Source: Trema orientale
Lineage: Eukaryota; Streptophyta; Magnoliopsida; Rosales; Cannabaceae
NCBI GenBank assembly: GCA_002914845.1
Contig: JXTC01000056.1
Location: forward strand, 481,956 to 545,955
DNA: 64,000 nt
Direction: 5' to 3'
Made by a program: the position numbers and the translations under genes. How positions within the stretch are numbered: the stretch's first letter is position 1; every line of letters begins with the position of its first letter. The notes below the pieces were generated by a model, which worked only from the letters and a program-made list of their open reading frames with translations, did not search any database and was not told the origin of the DNA. Positions 36,294 to 47,546 of the stretch are shown in pieces.

Positions 36294-36435
36294 TTTTGGG
36301 TAGAGCCGTATTTTTAGTAATATTTACTCAAAGGTCGTACTTTATCTCTTTTTCCCATTAATAATCGTATTTTACTTTAAATATAAAGGTTTAAGGTTTA
36401 AATTTTCCATACTTCTATTTTTTTCTTTTAAAAAG

Positions 36436-37985
36436 GACAATTAATCCCTTTCACTCTTGACTTCTGCCAAGTGTAATATTTTGCTGATTTTGGTGCATTT
36501 TACCTAGATTTGATAAAAATTGTCTTTTCACTCCAAAGTCAAACAGTGTTAATGTAGGTGGGGGTTTTTCAGTAATTCCATAATGCATTTTGTTTTTACG
36601 GACAAAAAAACAAGTTAAAGAGTAAATTGATAGAAACTTATTTTCGGGAAAAAAAAAGAAAAAAAATAAGAATTTGATTTCGGAACTTCTTCTTGTTTTT
36701 CCCTTCTCTATGGTTGTCTTTGGCTTTGTTGTCCATGCTTTGCTTCATTTTTGTGTTTTTTGGCTGTGCCCTTTGAAACTCATACGGTTTTTTTGATCCC
36801 CAGGTCGATAGATTTGTACATATATATTTTCAGCTCAAGTTTGTTTATATCTGAAATGGGTTGAGCTTGTTTTGGTGATTTTAACAACAAAAATTGAATC
36901 ATATCAGTTCATGAAAATTCTTGACTTTTCGGTTACCCATTAGATGACTAAGCCTAATTTCATATAAGTCTCTGATTAAATAAAGAAAATATTTAAGCTA
37001 AAAACTTAATAATATAAAAGTAAATATATTTATACTTGTATTGTTTCGCATCTGAATTTGTAGCTAGATTTTCATATTTTTCTAACCTTCAAGGTAGTCA
37101 AATGGGTCTTCAAATATTATTGGAAACAAAAGTATTAAAATGAGGAATCTTACGGAGGTTTATGGTTAAAGTTGGTTTTAATCAGTTCTTCAACCCCAAA
37201 TTACTTGTTCTTCTCAAATTACTTTTAATGCATTTATTTATTTAGATTCAATAGCATTAGTAGTTCAACCCCACTCAGCGACGGAGGGACACTGTTCAAG
37301 CCCCAATTCAATTTTGTTTTTCGTTTTAAAAATATCCAATTATTACACAAAATTATAGTTTTTTAGCCTAAATTATGTCTAAAGCCCACTAAAAATGGAT
37401 AAAATATAAAATAGTTCCTACGAAATAGATAAAATACAATTTTAGGCCTCACTAGACCAAAATCCTAGCTTCGTTCCTGACCTCACTGAATTTTAATTTT
37501 TGGTGGGAGAGAACGCTATGAAAATGGTCCGTATCACCTGCAATGCTTCATTGCTCTTACCTCTTTCTTCTTTAATCCATTGCTCTTGTAGTGGAAGAAG
37601 GCCTTCCTCCTCCTATTTCTGATGACTCACTAGCTCTTCAATCAGATTCCACGACGGAAGAAGCTAACTAGCTTCCTTGAGGTATCTCCATTCTTTCCTT
37701 AATTACTAAAAACCCACTACCAAAAATGAAAATAGAGGACGAAGTTTTGAATTTGGGAATTGAGTTTCAATCAATTTAACCTTTAACTCGTATTTTTTTT
37801 CCGTAAAAACAAAAAGTTTTATGGAATTACCAAAAAGTCCTCACATATGTTAACACCGTTTGACTTTCGGATAAAATGACACAGTTTTCGTCAAATTAAT
37901 TGAGAGTGAAATGCACCAAAATTAATTATTTTGGGGCAAAAATATTACACTTGACAAAAGTTAGAGGTGAAAAGAATAATTTGTC
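36436..37985. mobile_element. Element with about 210-bp terminal inverted repeats
   Basis: The left arm (about 36436-36645) and the right arm (about 37757-37985) are inverted copies: GCCAAGTGTAATATTTT, TTTTGGTGCATTT, AAAGTCAAACAGTGTTAA, TAATTCCATAA and GTTAAAGAGTAAATTGAT appear in the left arm and, reversed, in the right. Long TIRs with a unique interior are typical of Mutator-like elements. The interior of about 1.1 kb has no recognisable transposase; 36690-36880 and 37500-37690 look like host UTR, intron or broken exon text. Target duplications are lost in low-complexity flanks. Confidence 0.7.
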
Positions 37986-38091
37986 GGGAAAAAAAAAAGA
38001 GAAAACTAAGACTTATTTCGATTCATAATCCTTAACTAAGTAAATACAGGAAGACAAATTAATTAAGTTCCTAATTAGTATATTTCAAGTA

Positions 38092-38175
38092 CCAATAATA
38101 CAACAGTAACTTTCATTTCTTATTTATCAGCAACCAATAATACAACAGTAACTTTCATTTCTTATTTATCAGCAA
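38092..38175. repeat. 42-bp tandem duplication
   Basis: Two perfect units beginning CCAATAATACAACAGTAAC and ending ATTTATCAGCAA. Confidence 0.97.
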
Positions 38176-40330
38176 TTTAATTTAAATTGTTCTTTATTTT
38201 TCTTATATATATATATATATCAGGAATGTTAAATATACTTCTTTTTCATTTTTTTTTTATATTTTCCCTTCTTACAATTTGACACTTAGATTCTACTATC
38301 CGGTATAATATTTTAATAATATAATAAATTATAGTGAAATTCACGTGTCAAATAATAAAACTAAGAAAATGCAAAAAAGAGTAGAAAAGAAAGTGCAACT
38401 AGTATTTTTCGTATATATATTACATATTAGTGAATTGAATCATGACATAAATTTACAAAAATTAGTTTTTTTTATAAAAAATTATTTTTGTCGTTGTGTT
38501 TTGAAATTGAAATCTGTGAAATGCGAACATGGTAAAAATTGTAAATAATAAAATGACAGCTGGCACACACTAGTCTAGTCAACTCTAATTGGTAGTTCAT
38601 AGTTGGACTAATTTTTCTTAAAACCTGCAACTCCAACATTAACAAATATTTGACTATGCTGAATGACTGCTTTTTATTTTTATTTTATTTTTTTAATGTC
38701 GTTTCAATTATTATCATCGTTATTATTATTTTGTCAAATTAATCACGTCAACTTGAGCAAAATGTAAACTACATTACATTTTAGGGAAATTATAGTGCAT
38801 TTATCATGTTCGAGTTATTGCAAATGTTTCTAATAAATAAATTATGTTTTTCTAAAGAATGTGAGTACAATACCAATATTAGAGCAATAGCAAGTTTCTT
38901 TTTTCAATTTCTCATTAATTTTGCAAAAGGAAAGAATTATTCTCAGCATTCTGTACTATTTTCTCCAACAGCAATTTCAATTATTAAAAGAAAGAGCCAA
39001 TGGTATTTTATTACAATCTGTATCATTTTTTAACCCATAGTCAGTTGTTGAGACGTCCATAAGCTCAACATCTGTGCATACCATTTTTCTTTTCAACAAT
39101 ATAAGAAATTTTTAACAAAGCAACAGCTTGAAAAATTAGCTGATAAATCTTTACCCTTCACTAACAAGAAATACTTCATATAATATCATTTGAATCCGAG
39201 CAAGAGGTACTCTTTCTTTTTTTTTTTTTTAAGAATGAACTTGTTTAATTAATTAATTAACATCTCCAATATTCTTACAGCGTATACTGAATTGACCCAT
39301 CTTTAAAATTTAACGAAAAAAAAAAAACCTGAATTGACCTATGAATAAATGTATTTCCCCAATGTAGAAACTTTCACTCTTTTTCGTGCATACACAGTAA
39401 GTCCAAACCTAAAACAAATAATTAACACTAAATCTATCAATTAATTATCAAAAAAATAAAGTAGGGCTGGAAGTTAACAATTATTCTTAGTGCATGTGCT
39501 AAGCCTAGTAATGAATATTGCTTGCTAAATTTACTTCATAGTTCATAGTAGTAGTTGGAATTTACGTACTCCCTCATTAATTATTATAAATTGTAGCAAA
39601 TTAATTAATAATCCAATAATTTAAATTAAAAAGTATGGTCTTTATATATTGACCTGACCAATGTGATCAACCGCCAACAGTATTCTTGTTCTATTATTTA
39701 TTTTCTTCTAAAGGTTTCTGAATTTTGAAGTAGATTTCCAAGTGGGGACTAGCAAGTTGTGTATAATCTATATAGCTGAGTTATATATATTATAAGTTTG
39801 AGCATTAAAACATAACCTTCGGCGACACTTTCTCACAAGAACATGCTTAATTTAGTCTATCTGTCCACATGTTCTGTCCATGCTCATTAATTACTGTATA
39901 CAATGTTACATTTTTTATGTGAGCATATTTGCAGGATTAATTGCCTTAGGACAAGCTTAAATTTATTTGTTTATTTTATTGTTTGACATTTCTTCATGCC
40001 ATGAAAGGCCCACCTTGTTAATTTTGTTTCATGTTCACGTGTAGACTGCCAGTACATTTTCATATTATTGACTATAAGAGATAATTAAAGAAATTTGAAG
40101 TTGTTGAGGTCTGAAAATTATATATGAGAGTATGGGACCATATATATATATATATAGACACTGGTGCCCAAAGAAAAATATGAGCGCACGTCTTCCAAAA
40201 TTTTCTGAACTTTTCAAAATGTTATACCTAGTTTGTTTAGCGTATGTGACAAAACTCTTGTGACATGTAATTTTTGTTCTTTAGGCACCCATACAGGTAG
40301 GTCATTGTAGCCAAGGCATATATATACTGA
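38176..40330. other. Intergenic, nothing recognised
   Basis: AT-rich, with short open frames that look like chance (67 aa at 38345-38548, 75 aa at 38806-39033). No domain, splice pattern or RNA gene was recognised. Confidence 0.45.
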
Positions 40331-40339
40331 TGATATACC

Positions 40340-40838
40340 AGACCGAGACCTAGGAGAACTCGTATGTTCGTGGATGCGGCCTACAAAAAAAGGTCGCGCT
40401 GCGGCAGGGTGTGTCGTTGAGGATAAGCAGTTCGGTATCAAATTGGTTGCTACAAAATGCTTTGAGGCACTTTCAGCCCTAGAGGCAGAATTGCGGATTT
40501 TTCAGTTTAGTTTGCAGTTGTGCCAGGACCGAAACTTAGGGGTTGAATTTATTCTTGGTGACTTTTCGATTGTTATAAATTCATTTATTAGCAAGTTTGA
40601 TTCATGTCTGGCAATTAACCCATGTTTGGGAAGATGCCCTTAGCCTATGTTCTGCTTTATCAGTCCAGTTCCGTTGGGTCCAAAGAGACTTCAACATAGC
40701 TGCACATGCTGTTGCCTCTTGGGCTTTTAAGGGGACAATTTTTGATCTTTTTCCTATCTGGGAGGTCGATCCCCATGTGACAATCATCTTACTTTCTTCT
40801 TTTTAATTAAGGTTCTTTTTACAGAGAAAAAAAAAAAG
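40340..40838 (+). mobile_element. 5'-truncated LINE tail with RNase H-like domain
   Basis: From about 40364 the reading FVDAAYKKGRAAAGCVVED, then LSALEAELRIFQFSLQLCQ, VEFILGDFSIVINS and, after one frame change near 40610, FRWVQRDFNIAAHAVASWAF is a recognisable RVT_3 RNase H-like domain, with Asp, Glu and Asp catalytic positions visible. It ends with a stop, a short trailer and an A-run at 40826-40837. One frameshift separates the halves, so it is dead but fairly young. Confidence 0.82.
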
Positions 40839-41028
40839 ACGGATGTTATATATGTCTTGACTCTTGAGAGATCTACCGTCACTTCCAGTAAATATTGGAA
40901 TAAAGCTCATAACTTGTCAGGTTAAATGCAAAAGAATACTTTGAATTGTGCTTTTTTTTGCAATGTAAATCTTAAGTTTTGAGTTCTACAAAATTATACT
41001 CTTTAAGTTTCAAATTTCCAGAAAAAAA

Positions 41029-41565
41029 GGGGTAATTCTAAAAACATCCTCTCTATTTTAACTAAATACCACAATTAACTCTCTATTTTCATAAAACCCA
41101 AAAGTATCCCTCTATTTTTCGAAATAAGAAAAAAGTATACTCTATTTATTTTTTTGGTTAAATTTGGAATGTAAAATGTATGAAATACCTTTGTATATAT
41201 TTTTAAAACCTATTACCAAACACTCTCATATCTATTTTTTTTGTCCGGAAAAAAAAAAAGAAAATCACTTTTTTTAGATTATACAAAAATATTGATAATT
41301 CTTTTATTGGCAATAATTTTTAAGATTTTTTTGTAATAAAAAAGATTTTAAAAAAAAATTGAGTTGTTTGGATATCAATATTCTAAGAGTATTATTGTCC
41401 TTTAAGAAAAACTTTAATAAAAAATGTGACCAAAAATTTTGATTAAAAAGAGGAGGAGGATTACCTTTTTTCCTGTTTTAGAAAATAGATGTAATACTTT
41501 TAGATGAATAGATGGTTAACCTGATTTTTAGCTAAAACATAGAAGGTATTTTCGAGATTGTCCCC
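41029..41565. mobile_element. Foldback MITE-like element
   Basis: Left end GGGGTAATTCTAAAAACATC with CTCTATTTTAACTAAAT faces the right end AGCTAAAACATAGAAGG and TATTTTCGAGATTGTCCCC. The interior has CCCTCTATTTTTCG and a mirrored AAAATAGATG. No ORF. Confidence 0.6.
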
Positions 41566-43221
41566 AAAAATATCATAAGTCACTCAGCGTCAATTTTAAG
41601 TAAGGAGATTTTATTTTCACCCCCAATATTTAGAAAGGCACCCATTATTTTCTATTAAAAAAAAAAAAAAAAGACAAAACAAGACTTCTTCTTCTTGAAA
41701 CTAAAGAAAAAAAGCATGCACCCCCTCCAAGAAAAAACTGCCTCAATGTGATAAAATTAAACGACTTTGTGCACCCCTTCGCCAAGAGATCCTCCCTTAT
41801 GAATCTCGTTTCATTAAACATTTTTTCCCTTCTTCAAATAAAATCTATAGAAGAATTTTGAAAAAATCCGACTATACATCTACAATTGTTTTTTTTTTAA
41901 TTGATAACCTTTTTTTTCCTCTGATAATAATGACTAGATTTAATTTGTTATATAGAATCACACATATATATATATATATGGTGATCTTCTTATTCAATTG
42001 CTATGAAACCCAGGAAAAAGAAAACTGAGCCACAATAGAGGTAAAATATAGAAAGTGAACTAGTTTAAAATTAACAGAAAACTAAAGCATAAGAAAAAAG
42101 GGATGGCAAAGTAAATAAAGATCGATTTGATAAGGTGAGTGGAAATATGAGAAGACAAGATTGGGAAAATAGGGCGTTGGAGAAATCTGGAGAGAAGATG
42201 AGTTTTGACAGATTCTTCAAGGTAAATTGATGTAAAGAGGTGCAACAGTAAGTATGTTTTCGTTAAATTGTTTTTATTGTCTAATTTAGTCATTTATCAC
42301 ATATTAGGGGTGCCTAAATAAAAGATTGGGGTATAAATATAGCCCCTTTAAGATTTATGTTATGGTAGACAAAATTACCGCTCATATTCTTATTACTAAA
42401 CAACAAAAAAATATAAAATAAAAAAAATAAAATAAACTATAGAGAGCAACGTTTATGAAAGAAATACAAATTTTTAATACGATTTTCATATTTAAAAAAC
42501 AACTATAAGTAAACCTTATTTAAGTTTTAGTGTTTAATGAGGAGTAAACTCATCATTTCATATGTGAATGGCTTTTTTTTTTTTTGGGTAAAATTTGAAA
42601 CTTGAGAGTATAAGTTTGCTGAACAAAAAGTTTAAGGTTTAAATTATAGAAAGTGTATACTTAATTTTTTTTTTTAGCCTTTAACTCTGACCTGTTTATA
42701 CACTGAGATATATTATGTAATAATAGGTCTTTCGTATTGCTATCCCTCTATGTTGATTTTGTTTTCGCCCCCTTCATAGGGGATAAGGGAACCGGGAGAA
42801 TTACAAAATATCCCTGAGCTTTAATTAAATAATTATTTATCTCATCGATTTTCATAAATAACCTAGCTTGTTATCAGCTTTGTGTAGTAAACTGGAATAT
42901 TTTTGAGTTCGGACATGTTTGGCCAAAATGATCAGTTGACTTCTCTCTGTTCTGGTTTGGAAAAGTCTTAACATTTGCCCTAAATAAAAAAATAAATAAG
43001 CTTGGGACATCAGTGTGGTTCTGGTCAAAAATCTTCTAATGCTTAAGTTAAATTCATTTAAAAATTTAGCAAAACTTTAACAAGGTTTCAGAGACTTCGG
43101 TTGTTTATAGTGATTTACAAACTTGGTACATAAATGCACTTATAGCTTAGCTGGCCACCTTTGGTGATAGGAGATTTGAGTAGACTACTTGCCAATTTGC
43201 TAATTGGCAAGTAGACGATTC
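41566..43221. other. Intergenic, nothing recognised
   Basis: No gene supported. A 77-aa hydrophobic frame on the minus strand (42060-42293) has no recognised family and looks like chance. Confidence 0.45.
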
Positions 43222-43957
43222 TTTTTTTTTTTTTTTTTTAAGGAAAGGACTAACATAAATTAATGGGAAATATCGTTCAAAACGAACGAAGAAATATCCA
43301 AAGGCATACAATCAATCCAGAGCATATCTCCGGTATGGTGAAGAGCTAGGCTAGCTAAACAGTGGGCCACTTTATTCCCATTTCTAGGAATATAATGACA
43401 GGTGCCACAGTTAACCAAATTATATAAGGATTTGACATCAAGATAAATGGAGGCTAGTGAAGCTAGAAGAGAAAATGATTTCAGACCCTGAATTACTTTA
43501 AGAGCATCACATTCGATGATGGAGACTTGAAGATCAGATTGATAAGCGTAGAGGAGACCTTCACGGAGGGGCCATAAGTTCTGCAGCTTCCACACTCATG
43601 CCGCCAGAAATTCTCTTAGACAATGCTACAAGGACCTGACCATTGTGGTCTCGAATCACTGCCCCTATCCTAATAAAACCATCTCCAACTTTAACTGCTG
43701 CATCAGTTTTTAATTTGAGTTGGTTATTAGGAGGTACTGACCAACAAGTCTCAAGAGGCAAGGTGGATAACTGCGGCGATAAAGAATGGTCCCGAGAGTT
43801 ATTAAACTCCATAATCAAGGATTCAGCAAAAGAAATCATCAGGTCTGCTTGTTTCAAAGTACCACCATGCGCCACCTGGTTTCTGTCATTCCAAATACAC
43901 CAAAGAAGAACGCAGAATCTCTCAAATAATGCTTCATGTTGTTTCACACCCTAATAC
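43222..43957 (-). mobile_element. 5'-truncated LINE tail, minus strand
   Basis: Minus-strand frames 43947-43561 and 43595-43260 overlap with one frameshift. Together they read from a zf-RVT tail (LLWCIWNDRNQVAHGG) through an RNase H-like domain (LKLKTDAAVKVGDG, GAVIRDHNGQVLVALSK, ISGGMSVEAAELMA, then IIECDALKVIQGL and HYIPRNGNKVAHCLASLAL). The T-run at 43222-43240 is the poly(A) tail in this orientation. The sequence is well kept and distinct from the tail at 40340-40838, so it is a separate LINE family. Confidence 0.88.
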
Positions 43958-44324
43958 TAATGCTTCATGTTGTTTATTTATTTATTTAATTCGAACATCT
44001 CTTTTATTCGATACCAACATTTCATCTTTACCAAGATGCTCATCGTATTACTTACGATATCTTTTGATTTAAACACCATCAAAATTTCTGCCTTTCTTGT
44101 ACAAGTATAAAATGCCAAAAATCTTAAGAATTAAAGTACACTACTCTTAAAATTGTTTCTTTTCCTTTATCTTAGCGTGGACCAAAACATTTATTAATTA
44201 AGTCAACAATGTTAACAAGATTTATCAAGAAGAAGAGTAGACAAAATGGATTTTTTAATGAGAATACTAATATGACTATAGATACCCTTGTCCCAAAATG
44301 GAAATTTCTAGTTTCTATTAAAAC
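43958..44324. other. Intergenic, nothing recognised
   Basis: AATGCTTCATGTTGTTT recurs 31 bp apart (about 43929 and 43960) at the 5' junction of the LINE tail. Otherwise AT-rich. Confidence 0.5.
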
Positions 44325-44628
44325 AAGCCTCTTTTCGCCACAAGTGGGGTGCTCTAGTGTTAAAGATTGGCTTATGTAAGGTCGTGGTCACATGTTTGAG
44401 TGCTGAGTAATCTCTTAGGAACTTTAAATGTGAATGTTTATTTTCTGTCAACCTTCCTGATATAAAGTGCCTAACACCACATCCCACCCAATCCTTATTA
44501 CCAGTAGTAATGTTCGGTAGAGCTAGGAGGACGCGCTCCATTATCCCATAGGGTATATCACTCTAGCCACTTCCTTTCTCTCCTTTTTATTTCCTGGAAA
44601 AAAAAAAAGAAAAAAAAAGCCTCTTTTC
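44325..44628 (+). mobile_element. tRNA-derived SINE with 12-bp target duplication
   Basis: The body at 44337-44616 is flanked by the direct repeat AAGCCTCTTTTC (44325-44336 and 44617-44628). It starts with an A-box-like GGTGCTCTAGTGTTAAAG and a degenerate B box CATGTTTGAGTGCTG about 40 bp later, and ends in a T-rich stretch then an A-rich tail. An 77-aa minus-strand frame inside it is incidental. Confidence 0.72.
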
Positions 44629-45463
44629 TTTCTTTCTTTCTTTAATTTCCTGTTACGGTTTTACTCCAATTTTTTGTGTTGGTCTTGTACTTGGAGAAAT
44701 TATACTTGAAGGATTAATTGGTAAATTGACAGTCACAGTTAACTATGTCAGTAGTCAATGCAAGGCCAAAAAAATAGCGAATGGTTAGGGTAGTGGGCTT
44801 ATATTCTTGTAAGGGTCAGACACAAATAAAGCTGATATCAAATTGCTATTACGTCCCTGTGAGAGCTCATCAAATTTGGTTTATCTTTTCAACTAAATTA
44901 AATCATTAAACTATAGTTAACTACTAAAAACTGAACTACTCAAACAACAAAAAAACCTCTAAAAACTGAAGATAAGAACAGACATCCAGATAGATAACTA
45001 AGCTTATCAGTTGTCACTGAAGCCTTTATCTTTTCTTCTTTTTTTTTTTCTTTTTAAAATTTTTCCCTTGAATCGATACATTAACATAAACATCAAATAA
45101 TAGCACCCCTTATTATCATTTCTTCTAATTATATTACAATTTTGTTTTTTACTTATTTATTTACAACATAATTATCTAATTTGAAAACGTTTTTTCCCCC
45201 CTTGTTTACATTAAAATTCTCATTTATTTTCTTGAGATTACGTCTAAGGATATTATTAAAACTGAAAAAAAAAAAGAAAAATATTTTTTTAAAAAAGAAA
45301 GAAAGATAACCAACCGCTCACTGATCCAAGGGTGATGATTTTCCCACCCCAATCCAACGGTCCACATTCAAATTCCCCGCCAACGGACACGATCCCCCTC
45401 TCTCTCACTGTCCCAAAATAACCGCCTTTTCTCCACAAAAACCACATGCCCACCCGCACTTGA
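44629..45463. other. Upstream region of the zinc-finger gene
   Basis: No gene seen. It includes CTTT and homopolymer runs at 44630-44645, 45030-45060 and 45260-45300. Composition turns GC-richer from about 45310 as the zinc-finger gene is approached. Confidence 0.45.
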
Positions 45464-45516
45464 ACTCTTTTCTCTTTCTTTCTACTCTCTTCATCTTCTC
45501 AGAGAAATCTAACGCA
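45464..45516 (+). promoter_or_regulatory. Pyrimidine-rich 5' leader of the zinc-finger gene
   Basis: A CT-rich leader (TCTTTTCTCTTTCTTTCTAC and on) immediately before the ATG at 45517, typical of plant Y-patch and leader sequence. An in-frame TTG at 45460 would extend the frame by 19 residues, but plant genes start at ATG, so the 45517 start is chosen. Confidence 0.5.
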
Positions 45517-46530
45517 ATGAACACTCATTCCGATTCCGATTCCGATTCCCATCTCCCATTCCCCATTCTTCCCCCAATCCCAACCGCCGCTTCTTCCAAT
45601 TCTCCGGAACCACCGCGCCGGGCAGTCATCGCCAATCCCCGAAAGAAGCGGTCCAAGCTGGCCCGGATCGAGGGCCCGAGTCCCCCTTCTGATCGGTTCG
45701 CTGTTTCGGGCCCGAAGCACGTCCGGAGAGTGCCCGACCCGGCCGCGCCGAAGATCACGATGCCGTGTAGCGAGTGCGGCAAGAAATTCTGGTCGTGGAA
45801 GGCCCTGTTCGGCCACATGCGGTGCCACCCGGAGCGGCAGTGGCGCGGAATCAACCCCCCGCCGAATCTCCGCAGGCCGGCCGCCACGTGGTCTCCGAAT
45901 CCCGATGTCGAATCGATGACGGAGGAGGAGTACGACGTCGCCTCGTGCCTGCTTTTGTTGGCCAATGGCCGGCCCAAAACAGAGGAGGACAGTGCTCGTG
46001 ATCGCGGTGATCGTGATCATCAAGAAGCAGCGGAGACCGATCAGAGCCGTCCGTTCGGCTCCAGTTTCCATGATCATCATCACGATCGTTTCGAGTGCTC
46101 GAGTTGCAAGAAGGTGTTTGGTTCGCACCAGGCGTTGGGCGGACACAGGGCGAGCCACAAGAACGTCAAGGGATGCTTCGCGATCGCGAAGATCGTCGAC
46201 AACGACGACGACGACGACGACTACGACCACGATCGGGACCGGAACGACGTCGTTTCGGAGGTTTCGGCGAAGAAGATGGCGACGGAATCGGGATCGAGTT
46301 CCGGCGGAGGACACCAGTGTGGGATTTGTTTGAAGATTTTTTCGAGTGGGCAAGCCTTGGGCGGCCATAAGAGGTGCCACTGGGAGAAATTCGGAGACGA
46401 ATATTCGACGCTGTCGATTCGAGCTCTGAGCTCCGTCAATGGTGGTCTTGACTTGAATTTGCCTGCAAATCTAGAAGAATTTGATTATGCTTCTTCTAGT
46501 TTGGCTTTGGATTTAAGATTGGGTCTGTAA
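45517..46530 (+). CDS. C2H2 zinc-finger repressor, ZAT type, three fingers
   Basis: Intronless, 337 aa. Order of parts: acidic/Ser-rich start; basic nuclear-localisation cluster PRKKRSKLAR (41-50); finger 1 with C84, C87, H100, H104; a leucine-rich L-box-like EEEYDVASCLLLLANG (137-151); finger 2 with C194, C197, H210, H214; an Asp-rich run (228-237); finger 3 with C268, C271, H284, H288. Fingers 2 and 3 carry the plant-specific QALGGH helix; finger 1 has KALFGH with HPERQWRGINPPP after it, as in the ZAT2/ZAT3 (DAZ1/DAZ2) branch as I recall it. Two EAR repression motifs close the protein: LDLNLP (311-316) and LDLRLGL (331-337). Expected role: nuclear DNA-binding repressor recruiting TOPLESS-type corepressors. 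Assignment to one orthologue is uncertain. GC-rich coding sequence in AT-rich surroundings. Confidence 0.95.
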   Translation: MNTHSDSDSDSHLPFPILPPIPTAASSNSPEPPRRAVIANPRKKRSKLARIEGPSPPSDRFAVSGPKHVRRVPDPAAPKITMPCSECGKKFWSWKALFGHMRCHPERQWRGINPPPNLRRPAATWSPNPDVESMTEEEYDVASCLLLLANGRPKTEEDSARDRGDRDHQEAAETDQSRPFGSSFHDHHHDRFECSSCKKVFGSHQALGGHRASHKNVKGCFAIAKIVDNDDDDDDYDHDRDRNDVVSEVSAKKMATESGSSSGGGHQCGICLKIFSSGQALGGHKRCHWEKFGDEYSTLSIRALSSVNGGLDLNLPANLEEFDYASSSLALDLRLGL

Positions 46531-46682
46531 TTTAATTGGTTTTAATTAATTATTTGTCACTATATAATAAGTTGTATTTTGTATCTGTACTACACATATT
46601 GTTTAATGATGTAACGATGCATTAATACAATTTACAAGTTATTAACAATTGTTTGGGACAAATATAAGAATGTGTTATTGTG

Positions 46683-46684
<2 letters not shown>

Positions 46685-46716
<32 letters not shown>
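46685..46716. repeat. TA dinucleotide microsatellite
   Basis: About 16 uninterrupted TA units 155 bp downstream of the zinc-finger stop codon. Confidence 0.97.
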
Positions 46717-46718
<2 letters not shown>

Positions 46719-47396
46719 AGTATGTGTTATGTTATGTAGCATTGACATATAGTTTATGTTATTATGTTTTGAAATAGTCCTCTTGCACTTTTACAGATGG
46801 TCAGATACGAGTCTTAATAATATGTTTTCTCAATTACTAGAATCTAATGACAAAGTTCGTGTATTTATTTCTTTATTAACAGGGGAAAAAAAGGAAAGGG
46901 CTAATGACAGAAAGGCTAGTCTTTCATAATATTACTTTTTGACTTATTATAATTTACAAGAGGTACCACTTTAATTAGATCATTGAACATAATCAATTGG
47001 CCATGAGTGTTTATGTGTTATTGGTTTCTTATATATACGATCTTTACATGCATGTTCGTTAGTTGCTATATGTATTTTCTAATCTGAAGTTGCTCTAAAC
47101 AAATTTTCTCTGAAATAGTAAGTACGAGCATCCAGGTGTAGTACTAGTCATGAGATCTTAGGTTTGATTCGGTTCAATATATTGATGAAATTATATGTTT
47201 GTTCTAATGTATATATTTCATCAATATGTTGTTCTAATGTATATGTCACCTATAATCAACAATTTGACGAAAAAGTATAAAAGACAAGTAGAGAGAAAAT
47301 GAAAAAAAAAAAAAAAAAGTAAAAGAGTTTGATTGGAAGGAAGGAAAAGAGAAGGGAACAAAAAAACAAAAACAAAAACAAAAAGAATAATGATTG

Positions 47397-47546
47397 AGAC
47401 ACCAAAAAATTGCACCAAAAAGTTACACCAATGATGTAGCTTCCAATAAAACTACCATTTTATCTATGAGTGGGACCACACAATTCAAATTTAGCCAGTG
47501 ATATGAATGCCAACTCATATGGTGTAAGTTATTGGTGTCCCTATGT
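47397..47546. mobile_element. Possible short MITE
   Basis: AGACACCAAAAAATTGCACC at the left is mirrored by GGTGTAAGTTATTGGTGTCC at the right; both ends contain the TTACACCAAT/ATTGGTGTAA theme. About 150 bp with no ORF. Confidence 0.45.

Noticed and set aside
42060..42293. 77-aa hydrophobic minus-strand frame as a small membrane protein
   Set aside because: No family features, splice support or start context. AT-rich sequence commonly yields such frames.
45460..45516. N-terminal extension of the zinc-finger protein
   Set aside because: The extension starts at TTG, not ATG, and lies in a pyrimidine-rich leader. The ATG at 45517 is the natural start.
45499..46380. 293-aa minus-strand frame and other frames over the zinc-finger gene
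   Set aside because: They are antisense or shifted readings of the GC-rich coding sequence; only the plus-strand frame has C2H2 fingers and EAR motifs.
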